A stretch of 64,000 bases of DNA from the NCBI GenBank assembly GCA_023653785.1, contig JAMKCH010002883.1, positions 18,501-82,500 of the forward strand, written 5' to 3'. The notes under the pieces were generated by a model that searched no databases, was not told where the DNA came from, and saw only the letters and a list, made by a program, of their open reading frames with translations. Made by a program: the position numbers and the translations under genes. Source of the DNA: Ophioderma brevispina (Eukaryota; Echinodermata; Ophiuroidea; Amphilepidida; Ophiodermatidae). This document shows positions 54,922 to 64,000 of the stretch, in pieces. Numbering within the stretch: the first letter of the stretch is position 1; each line of letters opens with the position of its first letter.

Positions 54922-55208
54922 GTGGTTTGGCAGGAGATAGTCCTCCGGGCTCCCAGTCCGGGAACAATGGCGAACAATAGGGCAATCGATTCAGTTGACT
55001 CTTCACGCAATATTAGTTTCACGCTTTATTCCGTTGTCGTCTATGGAGCCCGGACAATGATTACTTTCACACCGGGCTCCATAGACGTCAACGGAATAAA
55101 GCGTGAAACTAATAATGTTGCGTGAAGAGTCAACTGAATCGAGTGTCCTATTCTTCACCGTTGTAGGCGGACTGTGAGTCCGGAGGACTATAATTCCTGC
55201 CACACCGG
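54922..55208. repeat. Complete foldback element (GTGTGGCAGGA ends)
   Basis: Two arms of about 135 bp (54922-55056 and 55071-55208) are inverted copies: GTGG-TTGGCAGGAGATAGTC to CTATGGAGCCCGG, and the reverse. They share GGGCAATCGATTCAGTTGAC and CACGCTTTATTCCG. Only about 15 bases separate the arms, so single strands would form a long hairpin. Relatives at 49470-49660, 62437-62530 and 62640-62960. Confidence 0.85.
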
Positions 55209-55566
55209 TGTCATATAATACAGTGTCCGTGTGATTGAGTGTCCTACCACCCATCTGTCTATTGTGTTCTCCAGCACTGTACGCATCTTTTATTTCAACA
55301 CTGTACCCAAATGGCCTCGTCTACAAGGTCTCGGTTTATTCCGTACATGTTGCTATGGTAGCTAGGATTCTCTCTCATGGGGGACACTCAGTTTCTTTAA
55401 CACATACAATACACGGGAAGGTTTTGAAGTGGTCATACAGGAGCCAGAACTTAAAATTGGCCCATTTAGCTTAAAATACTTGTCACTTGCTGTCTTCGAC
55501 CTACAGAGATACGTAGTAGAATGTCTGAAGTAAATTTAGCCACACCCAGTTCAACTATGTTTTCAG
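55209..55566. other. Non-coding stretch
   Basis: Nothing recognised. Confidence 0.4.
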
Positions 55567-55915
55567 CATAGGCGTAAATCCCGGGGGGATGGGGGATATA
55601 TCCCCCCCCCAATATTTTGATGAGGGGGGGGGGTGGTCAATACGATCATCCCCACCCCAATGTTGTTGCCCATTCATGTATTTTTGACCCAAAATAACCT
55701 CATATTTTACCATAATAGTTTAAAAATAGTAAATTTCCGCGCGCTTCGAGCGCATTTTGTTAAAATCACAATTATATTTACTGATTTTAGCTTCTAAATG
55801 GCAAAATTTGACAAAACAAATGTGTAGTAATGGTTCTTTTCAGCAAACCCCATTTCATTCATAAATTTTCATCAACCCCATCCCCCCCAATGTCAAAAAG
55901 AAATTTACGCCACTG
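55567..55915 (-). mobile_element. hAT-like miniature element (copy B) with 8-bp target duplication
   Basis: The element CATAGGCGTAAATC...GAAATTTACGCCACTG is flanked on both sides by GTTTTCAG (55559-55566 and 55916-55923). An 8-bp duplication with CA-TGGCGTAA tips is characteristic of hAT transposons. Its 349 bp are non-coding, so it is non-autonomous. It is inverted relative to 52609-52966. Confidence 0.88.
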
Positions 55916-56046
55916 GTTTTCAGTAAACTAAACACGATTTTTATGATCAGTTTACCCATTGAAGCACATTGCACTAAATACCCAATAAGCTACTTTTTCG
56001 GTTATAGTTTTTCTTAGATTGCCTTTGACAATAAAAAGTCACAACA

Positions 56047-56600
56047 ATTATAATAATAATAATAATAACTAAAACACACACATAATGCGCCTTTCCAAAG
56101 AATGCAAAGCCGCGGGTATCAACAAGGAAAAGCAAAAAATTAAATAAAATATAGCAAAGCTAACAATATTAAGGAAACAAATCATCTTTAAGGATTGACT
56201 TGAATAAATTTAAACTGGCTGCATTCCTGATTTTCATTGGCAACAAATTCCACAGCAGACTATTTAGCTCGAGGCACCAAGAAGAGACTTATGGAAGAGC
56301 ATATAATTATAGCCATGAGATGGTGTCCTCACTGTAAGGCAAGTTTGGGTGTTTTGGGGAGTGCGCCCTTCCAATCACTATACATATAATCGAATGTCAT
56401 TGGCATATATGTAGTAATTTACCTGATCAATCATAATGTATTATTCGACCGACAATGTGAGTATAACATGCAGTACCTAGACCTAAAGGTCCAGTTACCG
56501 AACCTTGCGGAAGGCCACATTCCATCCTCATTTGAGTAGGCCCCAGGTACAACTACCAGACATGATCTATTTTCTCTCACGCCCTCAAGGGCCATAATGA
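56047..56600 (-). pseudogene. CR1-like retrotransposon 3' fragment
   Basis: The minus strand reads CGLPQGSVTGPLGLGTACYT (RT block with PQGSV-GP), then, after decay, LWNLLPMKIRNAASLNLFKS with ILKDDLF, the usual C-terminal end of CR1/jockey-type RTs. It finishes in an (ATT)n tail at 56069-56047. It is 5'-truncated near 56600, and the Asp-Asp block is not readable. Confidence 0.8.
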
Positions 56601-56969
56601 TGTGTGCATGCTTACTTTTTTCTGTGCAAAAAGACGCGTTGTAAGCGTTTTCATTACATGACTAATATTGGGCAACGTTTAACCAACTTTGCTTAAACTT
56701 TCAGTAACGTAACGCATTTGTGAGTTTTGTTGGGAAATCCTTTACCAATTTTGGATTACTGTTTCCCCAATGCTATACCAATTTGTCCAAATATTTAGAC
56801 TTAACATTCGTGCCAAAGTTGGGCAGAATGTGTTCAACGTGTTTGTAATGTGCCATCATATTACATTATGTAACACGATAAGGTGGTAAATATATGACAT
56901 AATTTTATATAATTTTTGATCTTCCTAAAAATAGAAATAACTAAGGTCGTGAAATTAATATGAAATTCT
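56601..56969. other. Non-coding stretch
   Basis: Nothing recognised. Confidence 0.4.
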
Positions 56970-57325
56970 TTAAAAACGTTTTATTCGTTAATTATGTTTT
57001 ATTCGTAAATTATGTTTTATTCGTAAATTAAATGTTTCAATGAATAATAATAATAAAACAATCGCGAATTAAAACTTATTCGCGAATTGAAGGTTGTACT
57101 GGCTAAATTAATGTTTAGTTTTATTCGTAAATCATTTTACTTGCGAATTAAAATGTTACACTGTAAATGAAGTGTTTAGAAAGTATGGACAACAACATGT
57201 TTTGATCATGTTTAAATCCTAAACATGTTCCAAACACTTTCGAAACACTATTCGCGAAATAAAATGTTTCATTCACAAATCAAATGTTTTTATTTGCGAA
57301 TCGAATGCCGGTTTGCTTCAATTAA
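56970..57325. repeat. Degenerate repeats of TTTTATTCGTAAATTA
   Basis: About ten variants of TTTTATTCG(T/C)(A/G)AATTAAATG occur in both orientations, with AAACATGTT/AACATGTTT pairs near 57200. The arrangement is irregular. Confidence 0.65.
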
Positions 57326-58097
57326 ATGTTTGCCCTCAAAACTTGAATACTATTTCGTCGCTATTCAGTTACCAATGATAAGCTAGCGATATGCACCAGC
57401 ACGACTATTAAAAATAAAATTGGTTTCCAATTTACCTTTGAATCAGCTTTAATAAAGTTCATTGACTTGGGAAACTAGTGTTAATAGTATGCATTTTCCC
57501 CGCAGCGTGATGGTTCGTTTACGATAAGCCAGATATATATTTACGAATAGTGGTTTATCTTCAGTAGAAAGCTTTTGATTTTGGTTATTTTTGATTCGCC
57601 TCCGTAACAGAAAGGTGTAATGAAATCGCACACTTACATAAGAAAACAGTTATGACTTAAATTATGCAAGTGCATGTTGCACTTGAATTGAAACCTTCGA
57701 ACTAGATTGTTGAGCATGAAGCAAAGACTATGCATATGAATCAAGCTGGAAATAGCGGGTATTCACTGGCGTTATGACGAAAAACGGGCAAAAACCGTCG
57801 TCGTCTTTTATCATCAGAGAAAGGCGCCATTTAAGGCGAATTCTGAATGTATGATTTATCGCGAGGTTTCACATGGTGGTTGGCGCCTTTGTGTTAGAAT
57901 TACTTCTTATTTTGTCAAACACTATTAAGAAAGTTGTTTTGTTTACCTAACAATTGCAAAAGAAACAATTTTTATGTTATCATACTTCTAAATTTTCACA
58001 GAATAATGTGTCAAAAGACTACAAAAATCAACATTGGGGAATATGTAAAAAATTTGGGGATAGTAAACTATGGGATATGTCCTTCTATGCTGTTGTT
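57326..58097. other. Non-coding stretch
   Basis: Short frames only (57449-57631, 57934-58139). Nothing recognised. Confidence 0.4.
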
Positions 58098-59008
58098 TTG
58101 TTGTCTCCATCGGGGGGGCTAAGGGAAAACCAAGTGTAAATTCATAATAAATTATTAAAATCATATAACCGTCTGTTCCCACAAATAAAACTGGCACATT
58201 TTCTTGAAAAAGAATAAAATGTCACTTCAATTTCATTTCCCCAATATCAGTGACCAATGGATACACATAGACTTCAGCAAACAATGGAGTTAAAGATATT
58301 CAATCACCGGCCCGGTATGCGGTGTAGAAAAACACTTCAGATTCCCTTTCATCTGGGAGTGCAGGACCATTGTTATATTGTCGCGCAGCTGAATAGATTT
58401 CAGCTGTTACCGCTCTCCAATTTACACTGAGTACTTTTTCAGGACAAAATACTTGTCCTCATTCACAAATAAATAAATATTGAGCTTCTATAGTGCGTGT
58501 TCAATTAACTTTGGCCATATTTTTAATCATTTATTAGAAAAGGAAGACACATGAACAAACGTCATGAGAGAATGTTGCCGGGCAAGCTTTGACCTAACAA
58601 CTTTGTGCAGAACCAAAATCCGTAACTTGTTGCTTATCTTAATTTCTATTCAATTTACCGCGTTTCAGAAGAAAATTTAGTGTCAACGACCTATATTATA
58701 ATGTACACTGGTTAGTTATTGTGAGTTATTTGTCGCTCAACCCGAATCGTGAAGGTGGTAACACCTGGCTATAACAGTGGCCCCACATACCGGGCCCATT
58801 GTAATATCTTTAGCTCATGGTTTGCTGAAGTCTATACATATCCATTGGTCTCTAATATTGGGAAAAAGAAATTGAGGTGACATTTTATTTATTTTTAAGA
58901 AAATGTGCCAGTTTTATGTGCGGGAACAGACAGTTATGTGATTGTAATAATTTATTATGAATTTACACTTGGTTTTCCCTTAGCCCCTCGATGGGGACAA
59001 CAGAATTT
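58098..59008. repeat. Long inverted repeat, ~228-bp arms
   Basis: The left arm (58098-58325) and right arm (58783-59008) are inverted copies with moderate divergence. Matching words, each beside its reverse complement: AAACCAAGTGTAAATTCATA with TATGAATTTACACTTGGTTT; AAACTGGCACATTTTCTT with AAGAAAATGTGCCAGTTT; ATAGACTTCAGCAAAC with GTTTGCTGAAGTCTAT; GCCCGGTATG with CATACCGGGC. A 457-bp non-coding loop separates them. Confidence 0.85.
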
Positions 59009-59095
59009 TGTTATACAGTTGTTTATTTGGTCCACGCCCCTTAGTCTATAGTGTTTTGTATGTACAGAGGTTATTGTGAAACCTACACCAACTTA

Positions 59096-59575
59096 TTCAT
59101 CTGGTCATGAGGATTAAAAAAGGTATAGTTTGCCATATCTATGGTGATTACTTTCACGATTAAAGGCTGGTAACGGTTAAGGTCATCCTGGGGTAATTCT
59201 TTCAGAGTGGTCCAATTTGACGAAACTAGTCTCAAATTGTTTGCCTGGGCATAACAGAAAATGCATATTTGCCCTGCATTAGACATTTTTGTGTGTAAAT
59301 TAGATGGGAAGTATTAATGACCCCATAAGATATGTGGACCATTGTTACATTTTGACCTCTAATTACGTGACCAAAAGGTGAAATGAGTGCTTAGTTGCTA
59401 GTATTATCCTGGTCCGTTGGGATGAAGATTTGGGACATGTTGAACAGAAGCCGGAGGATTCTGAAAGTGTAACCCCAGGGTGACCTTGAACATTTATCGA
59501 CATTTAAGTATTAAACTATACCCCACAGATATGACAAACTATACCTTTTTGATATGGTCAAAATGTTGGTATAGA
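59096..59575. repeat. GGTATAGTTTG-family foldback element
   Basis: TGGTCATGAGGATTAAAAAA with GGTATAGTTTGCCATATCT (59096-59140) mirrors AGATATGACAAACTATACCT with TTTTTGATATGGTC (59527-59560). Same family as 31515-32400. Confidence 0.6.
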
Positions 59576-60517
59576 TTTCGGTACAATTATTATATTTCCC
59601 CCTGTACAAACCTTGCCTTTCCTGCAAATGTATGTTACCCGCTAATTATGTTATTCTCTCATCATTTCTAAGTATAACAACACCAAAATTGTTTCTGTTG
59701 CAATTATTTTGAGGTCAAACCATTATTTTATTTCAATTTCTTGCACTAAAACTGACTCTGTTATATGAATGAATTCACTCTGAGCCACGGAAGTCTCATT
59801 TCCCGCGACACAGTTCAGTAACTTTCATACACTAATGTATCTAGAAAATAACACACCTGGTTTTGTATGATTTTTATACTCAGAACACACAAGGTCAGTT
59901 CATGTCGACTGACACATTTGTTTGGCTCATTGAATTATGTCCTTTGTATGAGAACAATGTAGCTTATACTTATTACTGTAAAGTAGTCAGAATCATATTG
60001 GGTTATCATACAAGTTCTACAGTTCTAAGACATATGCAGATATAAGGGTGCGTATTTCACACAAAAATTATGCCAAAATGGGTCTAAACTGCACTAAGTC
60101 ATGAAAAAGTGATTTGATGAATCTTAATAAACACCATCTCCGTTATCCCGGGGGGTATCTGCACTGTGACTTAAAAAACTGTACAGAAACATTTTTGTCT
60201 TTGGAACATGTAAAGCAGCAGAGATGTTCGAAATTGGCCGACATTTGTTATCCTAAATAAATATGAAAATTGAGACTTCGCTCCAATTTCCATTTGATTG
60301 TGGTTGGAAAGAAAGATCGAATAGGCACCAAATTTAAAAGGGAATTTTCACAAAACACGCCCAATAGTTTCTTTCATTGCTGAGTTGATGCACTTTACGC
60401 TTTCAGTGAAGATTTCAATGAGACAGAGCTAAAATACATTTGTAAATATGCCTTTAAGCCAAACAGGAACTAACAGGTTGGCCTTTGAATCACAAACAAA
60501 CAAGTGGTTTGCGCGCG
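59576..60517. other. Non-coding stretch
   Basis: Nothing recognised. Confidence 0.4.
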
Positions 60518-60640
60518 GTGGTTTGTGCGTGCGTGTGTGTATGTGTGTGTGTGCCGTGAGGGTGTGTGTGTGTGCGTTGTTGGTAGGTTTGCGTGGGGGT
60601 TTTCTGTCAATGTGTGTGTGTGTGAGAGAGAGCATGGAGG
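60518..60640 (+). repeat. TG-rich simple repeat
   Basis: Interrupted GTGTGT/GCGTGT runs end in GAGAGAGAG. Confidence 0.85.
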
Positions 60641-61398
60641 TACTCTCTATATATAAAAGAGTGAAAGTCAATATCAAAGGTTATCTGGTGACCAATCTGC
60701 TAATTTCGGAGTGATTTTCGATTTGTGAAATTTCCACTCTTAATTAGGATGAGTCAGTCACTCAGGACAGGCTCTTTGGAATGACTCTTCCATATAAATT
60801 TCCACACGTCAGTGTTTTGCAACAGGGCTTTTTAACACCTTGAGTTGCCCCACTAACTCCTGTTGACACAAAATGCAGGAAAGTCCTACGAAGAGAAAAA
60901 GAAAAAATAAAAAACATATTCATTATTGCAGGACTCCTTTCGTCTGATGATCATATCTAAATTTGTAAGTCCAGGACTTCACGCACATAAAATATTAACG
61001 TTTCCTTGAAATTGATCGATGTTCTTGTCATGATATATCAGGGTACAAGATTCCATACGCTGATCATGCTGATGAGTTCGTGTTGCTTCACACCGACCAG
61101 ACATGCATGTTCCCAGGGCAATGTGTGAGGGGATAATGCCACACTAACCATCATCGCATGAACCTAGAGCTATACATTTCGTGTCGACAGCTGTTACAAC
61201 TGTTATGTAACAGCACTTCTATAAAGAGATTATGCACTTGAACAATGCTACCGGGCGATTAGGCATAAAATGTATCCTTGTATCATGGTGTCATTGTACT
61301 TTTGCAGCTATTCACTATTTTTTGCATAGATTATGGAGGCAGTGCGAGTCAATATCAATATAGTACCTATAGATGATGTGACATTTGTTTATGTTTAT
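60641..61398. other. Non-coding stretch
   Basis: Nothing recognised. Confidence 0.4.
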
Positions 61399-61413
61399 GG
61401 CGCCCCCTGTTGG
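61399..61413 (-). promoter_or_regulatory. CTCF-like motif
   Basis: GGCGCCCCCTGTTGG is, reversed, CCAACAGGGGGCGCC, one mismatch from the core bound by bilaterian CTCF (CCASYAGRKGGC). Motif only. No occupancy evidence. Confidence 0.35.
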
Positions 61414-61914
61414 TGTAAGAGAGAAACTGGCAGTCAAAGCACCGATACTTTGCATGGGGAAATTCTGTTTTTTTCTGTAACTTTTATTTCGAATTAAATA
61501 ATACTAACTTTCTTACCAAGCATAATAAGCTAATGCTACCAGCTGCCATTTTGTGGCAATAGATCCAGGAAAGCAGTCTGCAATTATTTTTATAACCAGC
61601 TTTTTATGTGGTGGCTCACAGAAACTACTGTAATATGTTAGCTTATTTTGCCTGCCAGAAAACAAACAGAGGGCGTCCTGAATGTCAACAAGTGACGTCA
61701 TAGGTCACATCATCTATAGATGAGTTGACATCATGTGTTTACAAACACAAGTTAGCACCTGGTCTACTTACATGTTCGAGTGGCGCGAAAAATATGCCCA
61801 TACAGTTACGACATTCAATAGCCTTATTACGCCTGATTGAGCGCGAATTTCAAAGCACACGTCCTGCAGGTGCTCACGCATACTGTCGGGCAGTGCTTTG
61901 TTCGTTGCCCGCGT

Positions 61915-61943
61915 TGACGTCACATGTACCTCATCTATAAAAA
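61915..61943 (+). promoter_or_regulatory. Putative promoter: CRE followed by TATA box
   Basis: A perfect cAMP-response palindrome TGACGTCA (61915-61922) is followed 13 bp later by TATAAAAA (61936-61943). Another CRE-like GTGACGTCA lies at about 61691. No open frame of note follows, so the transcript, if any, is unknown. Confidence 0.3.
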
Positions 61944-62436
61944 GATACAGTTAGGGCGAGTAACTGACATGATGAATCCCCTCAAAGTTTCACAGCACGT
62001 TAAGCTCTCTACTTCTACATTGAAAAAATAAACAATATAGTTTGTTGTCTTCCTAGAATCACACTCAGCACTTCTCGTGCTAAACTTTACACCAATAGGT
62101 TTATATTTCACACTTTTTGGTGTTGATTTTTACATCAATTCTATTTTGGTAATAACGCCAATACTTTTGGAGTTCAGACATCGCATACGCAGTCCGAGGA
62201 TCTTGTCAAAGGTCAAGTAGGAATGGTATACTTCCGGTCCCGGTTCGCGGCGATCCCGGTGCACGTGCGAGATTCTGGCCCGTTATTATGGTCCAGTACC
62301 ATAAGCAGTTAAATTATCTCATAAGGCAGCTATTCACTATTTTCTACTTCATCTGCCAACTCCAGATATCTTAACTACAAGATAATAATAATGAAGTAAA
62401 ATTTCATGCGCCTGGAGTGGGGATCGAGCCCACTAT
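61944..62436. other. Non-coding stretch
   Basis: AATAAA at about 62027 is the only motif of note. Confidence 0.4.
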
Positions 62437-62530
62437 AATGTTGCGTGAAGAGTCAACTGAATCGAGTGCCCTATTCTTCACCGTTGTAGGCGGACTGTGA
62501 GTCCGGACGACTATAATCTCTTGCCACATA
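62437..62530 (-). repeat. Foldback-family half element
   Basis: ATGTTGCGTGAAGAGTCAAC, TGTAGGCGGACTGTGAGTCC and CTATAATCTCTTGCCACA match the right arm of 54922-55208 only. Confidence 0.8.
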
Positions 62531-62639
62531 GGACATTATAGAAGTGCTGGTATGATTTGCATCACATAGGCTACTTTTTACCTTTGCTTGAATTCGAGTT
62601 ATTCGCTACAAACAAAATTCTGGCTACTCACGCATAAAC

Positions 62640-62960
62640 CCGGTGTTAGTGTAGAATATAGTCCGGTGTTACTCATAGTCCGGGAACAATAGGGCAATCG
62701 ATTCAGTGACTCTTAACGCAAACATTAGTTTCACGCTTTATTCCGTTTCGTCTATGAGCCCGGATGTGGCTCCCGGCCCGACTATATATGCTTTCACACC
62801 GGCAGGTATCATAGTTCGGGCTCCATAGACGACAACGGAATAAAGCGTGAATTTAATGTTGCGTAAAGAGTCAACTGAATCGATTGCCCTAAGTTAGTAT
62901 TGTTCACCATTGTTCCCGGACTGTGAGCCGGAGGACTATATCTCCTGCCACACCAGAAGT
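62640..62960. repeat. Complete foldback-family element
   Basis: The left arm (about 62655-62765) and right arm (about 62815-62957) are inverted copies carrying GGGCAATCGATTCAGT, TTTCACGCTTTATTCCG and CTATGAGCCCGG or complements. The right end GAGGACTATATCTCCTGCCA precedes CACC. Confidence 0.8.
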
Positions 62961-63404
62961 GTGTGACGAAGGGCTTGCCAAACGGAAATTCAATACGCAA
63001 TTCAACAGACGCGCACGTGCTATTTGTTCCAGAAAATGATTGGACTATAACTTGTATCCATGCTTGGATACCAGTACAAATTGTCCGCCTTAATACAGTA
63101 TTTTTTTCTATTACTCATTCTCAAAATAAATTAATTTTACAAATACCAATTAAAAAAGACTTTCAAAAGTAATGCTTTCTATGGGCTGTTCTATAAAAAG
63201 GAGGCCTTAAGAACATTAAAGTCCTGCCTCATGTAGGAATTTGTTTTCACATCAGTGCTACTCTTAGTTTTCATAAAAAGGCAATCACGGCAAAAACTCC
63301 ACTCTTCGGACAAAAATTGTCAATTTTAGCACAAATCACCCAAATTTCTATACCAATCAGCAGAAAACTAGCCCTACAGGGCACTTGACGGAGGTCAAAG
63401 GTGA

Positions 63405-63545
63405 TCTGACCAGACCTGCCTCCAGAACAACCCAAGCATGCAGAGAATACAAATGAATCACCTGTAGAAATAGCTGAAATGTTCAGGTGAACCAGGTGCA
63501 TGCACTGTATCTTCGATCCTTGGATGATCTGGAGGGCACAAAAGT
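63405..63545 (-). repeat. Palindromic dispersed repeat, inverse of 40121-40262
   Basis: CCAGAACAACCCAAGCATGC, GAGAATACAAATGAATCACC and GTTCAGGTGAACC are the complement of the TLCD5-intron repeat. Confidence 0.7.
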
Positions 63546-64000
63546 CCATTCAAATAATTTAACTTCCGTGTAAGGGCCCTATAAGCCCGCCTCGCAAAAT
63601 CTCATCAAATGTATGTTAACACATACAGCTTGGTTTATCTCATAACTATCAATATCAAATAAACAGTCTGCTCCTGAGAATAAATAGTTTGGCCGTGATT
63701 GTTTAAAAAACTCAATTATCATGATGTAATGTTGAAGCTCAGTCGCTAAACTTACCCGTGGTCTTTTGACGAAACGCCAGAAAATCACCAAAGGTTTTCT
63801 TCGTAATAATACTCAGTTGAGATGCTCGCTATATCATCAACTATTTATAAGTTTCAAACAAATGTAGCTAATAGATGGTGATGAATAGGTCACGATAACG
63901 CGCATTTGTTATAGACGCGATCTTATCGTAAACCATCACGTATTCAGTCTTTCAAATTTCAGCACGAAAAATTTACCAGTAGCAATTACTTTGTGAAAAA
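63546..64000. other. Non-coding stretch to window end
   Basis: A 70-codon minus-strand frame (63579-63791) is unrecognised. Nothing else seen. Confidence 0.4.

Noticed and set aside
60429..60714. His/Thr-rich and Cys/Val-rich frames
   Set aside because: Direct translations of the TG-rich simple repeat.
1..64000. CRISPR array, bacterial operons or phage genes
   Set aside because: No regularly spaced identical repeats and no prokaryotic gene organisation. The DNA is clearly animal nuclear.

Overview
The window is animal nuclear DNA and is mostly repeats. It has GT-AG introns, an AATAAA poly(A) signal, non-LTR retrotransposons, mariner and other terminal-inverted-repeat (TIR) elements, and no operons. 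The high density of small TIR elements and the allelic differences at three contig joins suggest a polymorphic, outbred invertebrate, plausibly marine. I cannot name the species or phylum from sequence alone.

One host protein gene is clear: a two-exon TLCD5 (TMEM136)-like TLC-domain membrane protein on the + strand. Its exons are at about 39815-40031 and 42152-42669, with a phase-1 intron, a conserved HH pair and a 244-residue product. A possible small first exon of another gene lies on the minus strand at 7365-7426, but nothing downstream confirms it.

Layout. 1-9240: mostly featureless AT-rich DNA with small foldback elements, minisatellites and one long inverted repeat (5290-6178). 9240-12960: a decayed minus-strand non-LTR retrotransposon whose reverse transcriptase (RT) is split by a 0.88-kb TIR element carrying a tRNA-like segment. 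10311-18860 and 18861-28494: an 8.55-kb segment present twice in direct tandem. 28709-30393: two allelic contig ends, one with a mariner insertion and one with the empty site. 30795-33842: a small TIR element interrupted by a CR1/jockey-like retrotransposon, which is itself interrupted by another TIR element. 34860-37897: TA microsatellites and two TIR elements, one with a nested element. 38900-39350: a cluster of AGGTCA half-sites upstream of TLCD5. 39683-42860: TLCD5. 43925-51437: a second retrotransposon family with endonuclease and RT, interrupted by a mariner and by a 4.1-kb element with long inverted repeats. 51440-64000: tRNA-like segments, a degenerate GGGCCC-rich array, hAT-like elements, foldback families, another retrotransposon 3' end (56047-56600), long inverted repeats and a few possible regulatory motifs.

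The most consequential structural observation is that three runs of exactly 20 surplus A residues (26977-26996, 29801-29820, 44801-44820) each separate two stretches whose facing ends repeat one another. This is what unmerged overlapping contigs with a placeholder gap would look like. The flanking repeats are then probably alternative alleles of one locus, and they show which insertions differ between haplotypes. I found no convincing undescribed multi-gene system. The value here lies in the nested elements, the polymorphic insertions and the foldback families.
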